13,983 nucleotides of DNA from an uncultured Rhodospirillales bacterium. Lineage in GTDB: Bacteria; Pseudomonadota; Alphaproteobacteria; Rhodospirillales; Casp-alpha2. Position numbers and translations under genes: made by a program. Shown here piece after piece: positions 1 through 6,490 of this stretch. The notes under the pieces were generated by a model. The model did not search any database and was not told the origin of the DNA. It worked only from the letters and a program-made list of their open reading frames with translations. Location of the stretch: assembly GCA_938074585.1 (NCBI GenBank), contig CALJEW010000028.1, forward strand, positions 1-13,983, in the 5' to 3' direction. Numbering within the stretch: position 1 is the stretch's first letter; every line of letters starts with the position of its first letter.

Positions 1-366
1 CGGTGATTGGCTCATGCTTTCTTGCCCACCGGCAACAATAATGTTTGCATCGCCCAATTGAATAGCTTGGCTACCCAAAGCAATAGTTCGAAGGCCGGAA
101 CCACAAAGCTGGTTAATAATATAGGCCGTTTTTTCGACAGGTATGCCCGCGTTAACCGCAGCAATACGCGCCGGGTTTTGACCTGTGCCAGCAGTTAAAA
201 CTTGACCTAAAATGACTTCATCAACATCTGCCGGCGCAATGCCTGCGCGTTCAAGCACGGCAGTAATAGTAATTTGGCCTAAATAGTCAGCGGGGACAGA
301 ACTTAATGCTCCTCCAAAAGCACCAACCGGAGTGCGGGCAGCAGCAACGATAACAACATCAGACAT
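1..366 (-). CDS. phaA: Acetyl-CoA acetyltransferase (beta-ketothiolase), N-terminal part, cut by window edge
   Basis: Condenses two acetyl-CoA to acetoacetyl-CoA, the first step of polyhydroxybutyrate synthesis, in the cytoplasm. The 122 codons visible on the minus strand begin MSDVVIVAARTPVGAFGG, the standard thiolase N-terminus. They include NQLCGSGLR with the nucleophilic Cys at residue 87 and end in the VAGGQESMSQSP region, all typical of biosynthetic thiolases of about 390 residues. The ATG at 366 is preceded by an AGAGGA ribosome-binding sequence. The C-terminal two thirds, including the catalytic His and second Cys, lie outside the window. It sits downstream of the phaC remnant and PhaE-like gene, so it is probably co-transcribed with them from the promoter near 1551-1578. 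Family assignment is very secure; the assignment to PHA synthesis rather than general thiolase metabolism rests on the neighbours. Confidence 0.93.
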   Translation of the reverse strand, partial: MSDVVIVAAARTPVGAFGGALSSVPADYLGQITITAVLERAGIAPADVDEVILGQVLTAGTGQNPARIAAVNAGIPVEKTAYIINQLCGSGLRTIALGSQAIQLGDANIIVAGGQESMSQSP

Positions 367-467
367 CTTGTATTCCTCTACATATGGAATTGGCTTATAA
401 CTGAAAATGGTATTTTTGAACCGTTATACAGTTTGCTTCGCACTTGCGAGAAGGCTCTCATTTAAGT

Positions 468-1175
468 TTATAAGTGGGATACTGTATTTACGCAAGAAAA
501 ATTGTGCACCTGCGAAGAGGGTTGAGCTAGGCTGAGGCGCAATGTGGTTAGGTAAAGTAAATGCGCACCAATACCTGAATGGAAATCCCAAGGGGTGGCC
601 AACAAAGATAAGGATGCACTTTTGTTTGAATTGTTATTGGCTATAGCAAGCGCAAGCAGGCCGCCCATGCAATATCCAAGAACAGATGGTTTGGTGTCGG
701 ATAATTGGCAGGCAATATCAAAAAAGGCCTGTAAAGGTCCTGTTATATAAGATTCTAAATTGAAATTTTGTTCGGCTTCGCTTGGATGCCCCCAGTCGAC
801 CATTAGGGGCCTTAACCCTTGTGTCGCCATGTGCCGGACAAGGCTTCTATCTTCGGTTAGGTCCAGTACATAAGCCCAATTTATCAGGGATGGAATCAAC
901 AACACGGGATGCTGTGCTTGCCCTTCTTCTTTTGTACCATAATCGAGCAATCGCGCTGCCCCAATTTGTTTTAAAACGCGGGGTTCAGGGGGGCGGTGCC
1001 TGCGTGGATGCTTTTTATAGGCTTTGATACCTCGAATAAACTGAGATATGCGTACGTTAAGTTCATCCAAAAGAGCTTGGTGAATAGCAGCATCATCAAA
1101 CTTATGGGCAAGATAACGGAGCTCATTTTCTTTTTCTGACCCGGATGTTGTGTTCAGTGGGCTGGTTTTGTTCAA
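468..1175 (-). pseudogene. phaC: PHA synthase (PhaC), C-terminally truncated
   Basis: Polymerises 3-hydroxyacyl-CoA into PHA granules when intact. The reading frame shows the alpha/beta-hydrolase core: HPVLLIPSLINWAYVLDL near residues 89-106, then VLGYCMGG with the nucleophile Cys near residue 169 in the G-x-C-x-G-G box, then LLATPWDFHSG. The frame stops about 65 residues after that Cys. Family members need a further 100 or more residues to supply the catalytic Asp and His, so this copy should be inactive. A second frame stays open past the stop, down to 424 (reading APQPSSTLFAGAQFFLRKYS and on), which hints at a frameshift, but even that falls short. No ATG suits the start. The likeliest is the TTG at 1175, which overlaps the end of the PhaE-like gene by about 50 bp; the longer ATG-started frame back to 1361 is mostly a shadow of that gene. 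Confidence 0.8.
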
Positions 1176-1524
1176 GTTTAGCGACCCGTTCTTCCAATGA
1201 GGTAATGCGCTCAAGCAGTTGAGCCATGATATGAATTGACTGTTCAAGTGAAACGGTAACGGGCGCGGTCCCACCGGATGCAGGGGGTGCTTTGGGGGAG
1301 GAGCTTGTTGCGTCATTTTCTTTTTGTGATCCGTCCGGAGCTTCGGCTGATTTTGTGGCACTGTTCATTGCATTTGCAAATGTTGCAACCCCAGTATTCA
1401 TCATCGCTATTGTTTTAACCATTATTTCTGTCGCATTTTTATCTTGGGTAGCGCCTATTAGGTGCTCTTGCCATAGATCCATATAGCCTTTAGCGAGTTT
1501 TTCTAAGTCAGTTTGATCAGCCAT
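1123..1524 (-). CDS. Putative PHA synthase accessory subunit (PhaE-like)
   Basis: A 133-residue protein just upstream of the phaC remnant. An N-terminal helical part (MADQTDLEKLAKGYMDLWQE) is followed by an Ala/Met-rich helix, a low-complexity Ser/Pro/Ala linker at about residues 62-85, and a C-terminal heptad-like coiled coil (LEQSIHIMAQLLERITSLEE). That layout and position fit the small, poorly conserved PhaE/PhaR-type subunits that partner class III/IV synthases, but there is no diagnostic catalytic motif. A phasin-like granule protein is the main alternative. The ATG at 1524 has AAGGA upstream and is first in the leftward operon. The overlap of its 3' end with phaC indicates translational coupling. 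Function is inferred mainly from context. Confidence 0.65.
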   Translation of the reverse strand: MADQTDLEKLAKGYMDLWQEHLIGATQDKNATEIMVKTIAMMNTGVATFANAMNSATKSAEAPDGSQKENDATSSSPKAPPASGGTAPVTVSLEQSIHIMAQLLERITSLEERVAKLEQNQPTEHNIRVRKRK

Positions 1525-1550
1525 GCTGCAGGGCGATCCTTATTGAAGGG

Positions 1551-1578
1551 ATATTATTAATCATACAAGTATAGTCAA
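1551..1578 (-). promoter_or_regulatory. Candidate sigma70 promoter for the phaE-like/phaC/phaA operon
   Basis: On the minus strand TTGACT (1573-1578) is separated by 16 bp from TAATAT (1551-1556), about 27 bp before the PhaE-like ATG. The -35 matches consensus in five of six positions, the -10 in four. Seen by eye only. Confidence 0.45.
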
Positions 1579-1591
1579 TTTTATGGCAAAG

Positions 1592-1620
1592 TGGAACATT
1601 TCATTGCGGCGCAGCATAAT
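1592..1620 (+). promoter_or_regulatory. Candidate phaR promoter with an embedded TGC-N3-GCA dyad
   Basis: TGGAAC (1592-1597), a 17-bp spacer and CATAAT (1615-1620) lie about 41 bp before the phaR ATG. The spacer contains TGCGGCGCA at 1605-1613, a TGC-GGC-GCA dyad. PhaR proteins are known to bind TGC-rich sites and repress their own gene, so this is a plausible autoregulatory operator. The -35 is weak. Confidence 0.35.
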
Positions 1621-1661
1621 CCACGTTAGTTTCACAATGAAATAAAATTGGGTGGATAAGT

Positions 1662-2279
1662 ATGGAAGATCAAGCAGGGACAGAGAAGAAGCCGATAACG
1701 ATTAAAAAATATGCAAATCGACGATTGTATAATACATCAACAAGTTCCTACGTCACGCTGGATCATTTGTCCCAGATGGTAAAAGAAGGCACAGATTTTG
1801 TTGTTTATGATGCAAAGTCGGGTGACGATATTACGCGCCAAGTCCTAACCCATATTATTGTCGAAGAAGAAGGCAAGGGCGGGCAAAATCTTTTGCCTAT
1901 TGGTTTTCTGCGCCATTTGATCAGTTTTTATGGGGATAGTTTGCAAACCGTGATTCCCAATTATTTAGAGCATACGATGCAATCGTTTGCTCAAAATCAA
2001 GATCAAATGCGCGAATATATGGGCGAAGCCGTTGGAGGGCTCCCCCCCTTTGGGCGTTTCGATCACGCTGGAAAAAAGAATATGGTAATGTTTGAGAATG
2101 CTATGAAAATGTTTGCTCCTTTTTATCAGGCTGGAAACACGAAGCCACCTAAGCCGAATAATGACCCCGCTCCACCAAATCAGCCGACCACAGATTCAGA
2201 GACTGAAAAACTTGAAATGCTACGGGCGCAATTGGAAGCGATGCAAAAACAATTAGATGGCTTATCCCGTGACGAATAA
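1662..2279 (+). CDS. phaR: PHA synthesis repressor PhaR
   Basis: A 205-residue DNA- and PHA-binding regulator that represses phasin genes and its own gene until polymer titrates it away. Residues about 10-70 form the conserved PHB/PHA accumulation regulator N-domain (TIKKYANRRLYNTSTSSYVT, then LDHLSQMV and DITRQVLTHII). Residues about 80-125 are the second PHB_acc domain (FLRHLISFYGDSLQTVIPNY). The Pro/Asn-rich stretch at 155-175 is a linker, followed by a coiled coil (EKLEMLRAQLEAMQKQLDG). Length and order match the family. The ATG at 1662 follows GGGTGGA. It is transcribed away from the PHA operon and probably remains functional although phaC here is broken, so PHA control may act on a synthase gene elsewhere. 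Confidence 0.93.
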   Translation: MEDQAGTEKKPITIKKYANRRLYNTSTSSYVTLDHLSQMVKEGTDFVVYDAKSGDDITRQVLTHIIVEEEGKGGQNLLPIGFLRHLISFYGDSLQTVIPNYLEHTMQSFAQNQDQMREYMGEAVGGLPPFGRFDHAGKKNMVMFENAMKMFAPFYQAGNTKPPKPNNDPAPPNQPTTDSETEKLEMLRAQLEAMQKQLDGLSRDE

Positions 2280-2327
2280 TTTGATTGGTATTTAAGTTTT
2301 TTATGTTCTACTCAAAAGCTAAGACTG

Positions 2328-2361
2328 CAATTAAAACCATTTAATTGATTTACCCTTTTTT
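2328..2361 (+). terminator. Candidate rho-independent terminator after phaR
   Basis: CAATTAAA (2328-2335) and TTTAATTG (2340-2347) make a perfect 8-bp stem with an ACCA loop, followed 8 nt later by six T (2356-2361). The stem is almost all A-U, so it would be weak. Confidence 0.4.
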
Positions 2362-2387
2362 GCAACATTATAAAGCCGAAGATCAGG

Positions 2388-2414
2388 TTGACAAACGTTC
2401 ACAGGGCTTAATAT
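2388..2414 (+). promoter_or_regulatory. Candidate promoter upstream of the XRE pseudogene
   Basis: A perfect TTGACA (2388-2393) is followed after 15 bp by TAATAT (2409-2414). The spacing is shorter than the preferred 17. It is about 215 bp from the lost start codon, which is far, so its connection to that gene is uncertain. Confidence 0.3.
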
Positions 2415-2542
2415 CTGAATTTTCAAAGCATACAATTTTATGCACTTTCCAGCCATAATATATGTTATCACTAATGTATGTTAAGAAATACACTGGTGAT
2501 TAAATAGATTCGCTAGATTATTAGACCAAGATGGATATTTAC

Positions 2543-2561
2543 TTATAAAAAGATTTTATAA
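2543..2561. repeat. Perfect AT palindrome upstream of the XRE pseudogene
   Basis: TTATAAAA (2543-2550), AGA, TTTTATAA (2554-2561) form an 8-bp inverted repeat about 70 bp before the XRE pseudogene. It could be an old operator of that regulator or simply AT-rich sequence; there is no T-run, so a terminator is less likely. Confidence 0.3.
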
Positions 2562-2629
2562 AGTGATCTGTCTTTGGGTGTACTTGTACTTACTGGGTTC
2601 TAGTCCGCACATAATAGGAGGAATAAGTT

Positions 2630-3037
2630 ATCGGAAATAGATCAGATTTAGGTGCACTGGCTGGTGGCGTCGCGCGTGTTGTTAATCGGGTGACCGATAC
2701 GGACCATCATGTTGGTATCCGAATTCGCGAACGGCGGGTTATGCTGGGACAGTCCCAGTAGCAAATGGCTGAACTTATTGGTGTTACATATTAACAAGCT
2801 CACAAGTATGAGCGTGAAATAAATAGGATATCTGCAGGGCGACTTTTTGAAATAGAACAAGTTCTTCGTGTTCCTGTTGGTTACTTCTTTGAAGGTTTGG
2901 GAGATCTGGATGATGCTGACTTACCAACGCGCCAACGGATGTGTATAGAAGTAGCACACAATTTTGCACAAATTGAAAATGAGCGCCACCAAGAGGCATT
3001 AAGCCAAATGGCGCGTGCTTTGGCGGTTAAAGTTTAG
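2630..3037 (+). pseudogene. XRE-family helix-turn-helix regulator, disabled by point mutations
   Basis: One uninterrupted frame of 136 codons encodes an XRE/Cro-type regulator. After a short N-terminus come HVGIRIRERRVMLGQSQ, AELIGV and QAHKYE of the HTH, then ISAGRLFEIEQVLRVPVGYF, a layout seen in many alphaproteobacterial XRE proteins. Three lesions are visible. The codon at the expected start, 8 nt after a perfect AGGAGG (2616-2621), is ATC rather than ATG. Codon 44 is TAG (2759-2761) and codon 55 is TAA (2792-2794), both where the family has Gln and both within the HTH. There is no frameshift, so the decay looks recent. Its former target is unknown. Confidence 0.88.
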
Positions 3038-3080
3038 TCATTCCATCTAGTGCTTAGTTAGTACTCATGTGCGTTGATTT

Positions 3081-3923
3081 TTAAGGAAGTTCACGCACGA
3101 CTCTGAACCCAAGCCAATAGCTCTTTACGCCCGGTGGGTTTTTTGCGCGGTATGATGCGCGTGCAACTTTATTAAAATAATAAAATGATCCTCCACGAAT
3201 AACTCGAAATTTGCAGTTCCCGGTCATTCGCGGTACTGTTGTAGGCTTTGCACCTTCATGATTTGGATTCCAGCAATCTGAAACCCATTCGAACACATTG
3301 CCTGTGGTATCAAACAATCCAAAAGGATTGGGACTGAAGGAGCCAACGGGGGCAGAGCTTTTTGCACTCCATTGGCTCTTGCAATCTTTGCAGTTGGCGT
3401 TGTTTTCACCGGGCTTTTTACCCCACCAGAAAGCGGTTGTTGTACCTGCCCTATGCACATACTCCCATTCCGCTTCTGATGGCAGGCGGTACGTGTTGCC
3501 GGTTTTTTTTGATAGCCATTTTGTATATGTTTTGGCTTGATGCCATGTGACATTTATCACCGGCCTGCCATCTGTACCCCAATTATGATCATTCGGATTA
3601 TGGGTGCAGATTTGATCTTTTAAACATGCATACCATTGATCGAAAGTGATTTCGTATCGTCCCACAGCAAATGGGGCCGATATACTAACAATATGTGCAG
3701 GCCGTTCGGCTTTACGCCTTCCGTTTAATCCCATGGTAAAAAGCCCAGAAGGGACGACAACCAATTCAGGACAATCGGGACAATCGCGAAATACGGTGCC
3801 TTTGGTGAGAGGTGATTTCGAATCTGCTTGAGCATTTACCGATATAAAGCACAGAGAAACGGCAAAGAGGCCTAGGGCACGCTTTACATTTATTGAGCCA
3901 AGGGTCATAGGATATAAATCCAT
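3081..3923 (-). CDS. Exported SUMF1/EgtB/PvdO-fold (FGE-sulfatase domain) protein without catalytic cysteines
   Basis: A 280-residue protein with a signal peptide (hydrophobic ALGLFAVSLCFISV, likely cleavage after NAQA). It is followed by a full FGE-sulfatase domain: VVVPSGLFTMG, ERPAHIVSISAPFAVGRYEIT, RPVINVTWHQAKTYTKWLS, YRLPSEAEWEYVHRAGT, NPFGLFDTTGNVFEWVSD and IRGGSF, ending in LGFRVV. True formylglycine-generating enzymes carry two Cys in the segment between the GGS motif and LGFR. Here that segment reads YYFNKVARASYRAKNPPG and has none, so sulfatase activation is unlikely. The internal Cys (DCPDC near 47-51, CKDCK near 178-182) suggest disulfides or metal binding. An ATG at 3908 is an alternative start giving a more usual signal peptide. 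It begins 28 bp after the queG stop and is probably co-transcribed with it. Substrate unknown. Confidence 0.85.
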   Translation of the reverse strand: MDLYPMTLGSINVKRALGLFAVSLCFISVNAQADSKSPLTKGTVFRDCPDCPELVVVPSGLFTMGLNGRRKAERPAHIVSISAPFAVGRYEITFDQWYACLKDQICTHNPNDHNWGTDGRPVINVTWHQAKTYTKWLSKKTGNTYRLPSEAEWEYVHRAGTTTAFWWGKKPGENNANCKDCKSQWSAKSSAPVGSFSPNPFGLFDTTGNVFEWVSDCWNPNHEGAKPTTVPRMTGNCKFRVIRGGSFYYFNKVARASYRAKNPPGVKSYWLGFRVVRELP

Positions 3924-3951
3924 ACAATGTAGGTCCTGTACGTTTCGTTTA

Positions 3952-4989
3952 TTAGTTATCTAAGCGATCTAATTTAGATAACGCCCACTGGGCCGTGTTG
4001 GCAACAATTTCAGAACGGTCATTTGTCAATTTCTGGGCGCTTAATTTAAGTGCTGTTAGATTGCTGTTGCCGATGGCTATTAAAACGTTGCGCACGAAGC
4101 GATCCCGGCCTGTTCTTTTAATGGGTGATCCGGCAAAAATTTTCCGGAATGTTGTGTCGTCTAATTCAGCTAAATCTTTCAGGCGTGGTGCAGTTAATTC
4201 TATACGAGGCATAAATTGTTTTTCTTGCGTTGGGGATGCAAACTTATTCCAAGGGCAAACAGATAGACAATCATCACAGCCATATATGTGATTACCCATA
4301 TTGTTCATTAATTCGTGATCAATGTCGGATTTATGCTCAATGGTTAAATATGAAATGCACTTCGTTGCATCCAATTCATAAGGTTTTGGAAAAGCATTTG
4401 TTGGGCATACACGTTGGCACAAATCGCATGTTCCACAGTGGTCTACGGCGGGAGTATCGGGGGGGATATCAAGTTCCGTGAATATTTCACCTAAAAATAA
4501 CCACGAACCATAATCTTTGGATACAATATTCGTATGCTTCGCTTGCCAGCCCAATCCAGCCCGGGCGGCTAATGGTTTTTCCATGATCGGAGCTGTGTCG
4601 ACAAAAACTTTAATGTCTTCTGAAAATTCCTCAACCAACCAGCGACCTAATTGCTTTAGACCCTTTTTTACAATGTCATGGTAATCTTTTGTCGCTCGAG
4701 CATAAACACTAATATTACCACGGTCCGTATATTCTAAGTTTGTCAGCGGGTTTTCAGTTGGGCCGTAGTTCATGCCAAGAACAATAATTGACTTAGCGCT
4801 GGGCATTGTTTTTTGTGGGTCAGGGCGCCGCCCATGGGTATTTTCCATCCAAGCCATTTCGCCGTTCCATCCGTTTGATAGAAACTTTGAAAGGGCGTGT
4901 TCATCGCCGGGGGCTGCAACTGTTGATGTGAACCCAACGGCATCAAACCCTAACGCTTTGGCTTTGGCTCTAATTTTTTCTTTAACCAT
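3952..4989 (-). CDS. queG: Epoxyqueuosine reductase QueG
   Basis: Last step of queuosine synthesis: cobalamin- and iron-sulfur-dependent reduction of epoxyqueuosine to queuosine in tRNA. The 345 residues cover the full family. The cobalamin-binding domain comes first, with conserved VDTAP (Asp near 131), KPLAARAGLGWQAKHTN and GSWLFLGEI. The two 4Fe-4S sites follow: CGTCDLCQRVCPTNAF (Cys 185, 188, 191, 195), Cys 211, and CDDCLSVCPWNKF (Cys 238, 241, 245). A C-terminal HEAT-like region (RNVLIAIGNS, then ANTAQWALSKL) contacts tRNA. All eight cluster cysteines are present, so it should be active. It is divergent from the transporter gene, with 65 bp between the two start codons, and upstream of the FGE-fold gene. 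Confidence 0.96.
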   Translation of the reverse strand: MVKEKIRAKAKALGFDAVGFTSTVAAPGDEHALSKFLSNGWNGEMAWMENTHGRRPDPQKTMPSAKSIIVLGMNYGPTENPLTNLEYTDRGNISVYARATKDYHDIVKKGLKQLGRWLVEEFSEDIKVFVDTAPIMEKPLAARAGLGWQAKHTNIVSKDYGSWLFLGEIFTELDIPPDTPAVDHCGTCDLCQRVCPTNAFPKPYELDATKCISYLTIEHKSDIDHELMNNMGNHIYGCDDCLSVCPWNKFASPTQEKQFMPRIELTAPRLKDLAELDDTTFRKIFAGSPIKRTGRDRFVRNVLIAIGNSNLTALKLSAQKLTNDRSEIVANTAQWALSKLDRLDN

Positions 4990-5054
4990 AGTCTCGCCAT
5001 TTCCAAATGAATGTGTTATCTGACCGTCGAATTTGTTTTAAAAGGTGTCACAGA

Positions 5055-5543
5055 ATGAACTTTAAATATACAGCTCTCTATATAGCTTTGATCGTTATAG
5101 TCAATTATGCCTTTTTTGTGGTGCCATTGGTTGATTTGCCAGGTGGTGAAAAATGGCCACCGGTCGCTTTATTAGTTGGCTTTGTTTTTGTTGCCCGCGA
5201 TTTCGCCCAGCGTGAAATTGGTCATTCGGTTATTCTGGCAATGCTGGTTGCTGCGGCAATAAGTTATTTTATGGCCGATCCGTTTATCGCCCTTGCAAGC
5301 TTAAGCGGGTTTTTAGTCAGCGAGTTTCTGGATTGGGCGGTTTACTCGTTCACCAAAAAGCCGTTCAGCCAACGCGTTTTGTATTCCAGCGCTTTGGGAA
5401 CCCCCATCGATAGCCTGATATTCTTAAGCATGATCGGCATTGCATCTGTGCAAGGCGTGATCTTGATGACAGTTAGCAAAATGCTAGGCGCTTTGATCGT
5501 TTGGTATTTGATCAAAAACCGTGATGTGGCTAAAGTCGTTTAA
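5055..5543 (+). CDS. VUT/COG1738-type membrane transporter, probable queuosine precursor importer
   Basis: A 162-residue integral membrane protein with about five to six hydrophobic segments (residues about 5-26, 34-49, 57-75, 76-98, 118-138 and 139-153). ARDFAQREIGH, VSEFLDWAVYSF and GTPIDS match the pattern of the VUT/YhhQ family. E. coli YhhQ imports preQ0 and preQ1 but is longer, about 220 residues; this is a compact version. The ATG at 5055 was chosen over the one at 5007 because AAAAGG precedes it at good spacing and the extra 16 residues are polar and unlike the family. It sits among queG, queF, tgt and queA, which supports a 7-deazaguanine substrate. Its stop overlaps that of the convergent OsmC gene. 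Substrate is inferred from family and context. Confidence 0.78.
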   Translation: MNFKYTALYIALIVIVNYAFFVVPLVDLPGGEKWPPVALLVGFVFVARDFAQREIGHSVILAMLVAAAISYFMADPFIALASLSGFLVSEFLDWAVYSFTKKPFSQRVLYSSALGTPIDSLIFLSMIGIASVQGVILMTVSKMLGALIVWYLIKNRDVAKVV

Positions 5544-5953
5544 TTGGCTTCCACGACTATCGTTTCGAAGGTTATGTTGGCTGATTTTTCCAACATCCGG
5601 GATGCGGAGCAATATTTATTGCCCGATAATTTTACCGCTTCTTCTGCCTTCGCAAGGGACACACCCTTGCCGATGACCGTAAATACAGCATGAATTTTGA
5701 TGAAAATGCGGGGGATACTGTCGGCCCGTTCGGCTTCCATTTCAACAGTTACATCATCAACGTTCTGACGCATTTTTTGTAATATTGATACGACATCTGA
5801 AGACGCACATGCCCCCATACCAAGCAAAAGCATTTCAAGTGGGCTCGGGCCAATGCTGGATTCTGAAGCGGATGCTTCCATTACAACGGCGTGGCCGCTG
5901 GCTGCTACACCCAAAAACTGGTCGCCTTCAATCCACTTAACGCGCACTTTCAT
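5540..5953 (-). CDS. OsmC/Ohr-family peroxidase-like protein (YhfA type)
   Basis: A 137-residue OsmC-domain protein. Members are cytoplasmic thiol peroxidases reducing organic or other hydroperoxides, though the YhfA branch has no firm substrate. The two family cysteines are present: GMGACASSD (Cys49) and NKYCSASRML (Cys115), together with GPSPLEMLLL. The N-terminus (MKVRVKW) is typical and the length is usual. It lies 51 bp after queF and is the last gene of the helicase-queA-tgt-queF array. Its stop codon shares the sequence TTAA with the stop of the convergent transporter gene (5540-5543). Whether it has any role in queuosine metabolism is unknown; co-transcription alone suggests it. Confidence 0.88.
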   Translation of the reverse strand: MKVRVKWIEGDQFLGVAASGHAVVMEASASESSIGPSPLEMLLLGMGACASSDVVSILQKMRQNVDDVTVEMEAERADSIPRIFIKIHAVFTVIGKGVSLAKAEEAVKLSGNKYCSASRMLEKSANITFETIVVEAN

Positions 5954-6004
5954 ACAGAGTCTCCTAATTTTGATAAAAAATTCAACGCCGTCCCAATTTG
6001 GGAG

Positions 6005-6469
6005 TTAACCCCGTCCTTTATACGTACCAACGCCTTGGTCGGGTATCCATACGTTGGCAGGGGCTTCGCCGGTTTGGTAAAATACATCTATTGGAATGCC
6101 GCCGCGGGGGTACCAATAACCACCAATGCGCAACCATTTCGGGCTTAGCGTTTCAACCAACCGTTTACCAATTCCAACCGTGCACCCTTCATGAAATGCA
6201 GCATGGTTGCGAAAGCTGGCTAAATAAATTTTTAGCGATTTACTTTCAACAATCGATTGGTCAGCAATGTAGTCGATGACCAAATGAGCAAAGTCAGGTT
6301 GGCCAGTAACTGGGCATACGCTGGTGAATTCAGGGCAAGTGAAACGGATTAAATAGTCCGTTCCAATTTCTGGGTTAGGCACGGCTTCTAGATGTGCTTC
6401 TTTAGGGGTTGCTGGAATTGAGTTCGATCCACCCAGTTGGCTTAAGCCATCAAATTGATTTTCGTTCAT
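6005..6469 (-). CDS. queF: NADPH-dependent 7-cyano-7-deazaguanine (preQ0) reductase QueF
   Basis: Reduces the nitrile of preQ0 to the aminomethyl of preQ1, using NADPH. At 154 residues it is the short single-domain type I enzyme. TCPEFTSVCPVTGQPDFAH carries the thioimide-forming Cys at residue 52 and the proton-donating Asp at 59. The QueF signature ESKSLKIYLASFRNH binds NADPH, and FHEGC supplies the substrate-recognition Glu. The C-terminus RIGGYWYPRGGIPIDVFY is typical. It starts 21 bp after tgt ends, so it is part of the queA-tgt-queF operon. All key residues are present. Next to the putative preQ0 importer it gives a direct salvage route from imported preQ0 to preQ1. Confidence 0.97.
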   Translation of the reverse strand: MNENQFDGLSQLGGSNSIPATPKEAHLEAVPNPEIGTDYLIRFTCPEFTSVCPVTGQPDFAHLVIDYIADQSIVESKSLKIYLASFRNHAAFHEGCTVGIGKRLVETLSPKWLRIGGYWYPRGGIPIDVFYQTGEAPANVWIPDQGVGTYKGRG

Positions 6470-6490
6470 AGTATCCTCAAGCGTTGATAG

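Larger units (their letters stand above)
2280..2629. other. AT-rich intergenic stretch without a gene
   Basis: No plausible coding frame on either strand. It holds a candidate terminator for phaR (2328-2361), a possible promoter (2388-2414), an AT palindrome (2543-2561) and the Shine-Dalgarno of the XRE pseudogene (2616-2621). Nothing resembling a tRNA or riboswitch was recognised. Confidence 0.6.

Noticed and set aside
782..1027. Plus-strand 81-residue frame opposite phaC
   Set aside because: Lies antisense to the conserved hydrolase core and resembles no protein.
2648..2999. Two minus-strand frames of about 70 residues
   Set aside because: They are antisense to the clearly recognisable XRE coding frame; they are open only because of its composition.
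2630..3037. Stop-codon reassignment of TAG/TAA to glutamine
   Set aside because: The long intact genes around it use TAA or TAG only as terminal stops, and the start codon of this gene is also lost, so ordinary decay explains it.
3081..3923. Genuine sulfatase-activating formylglycine-generating enzyme
   Set aside because: The two active-site cysteines are missing and no sulfatase gene is nearby.
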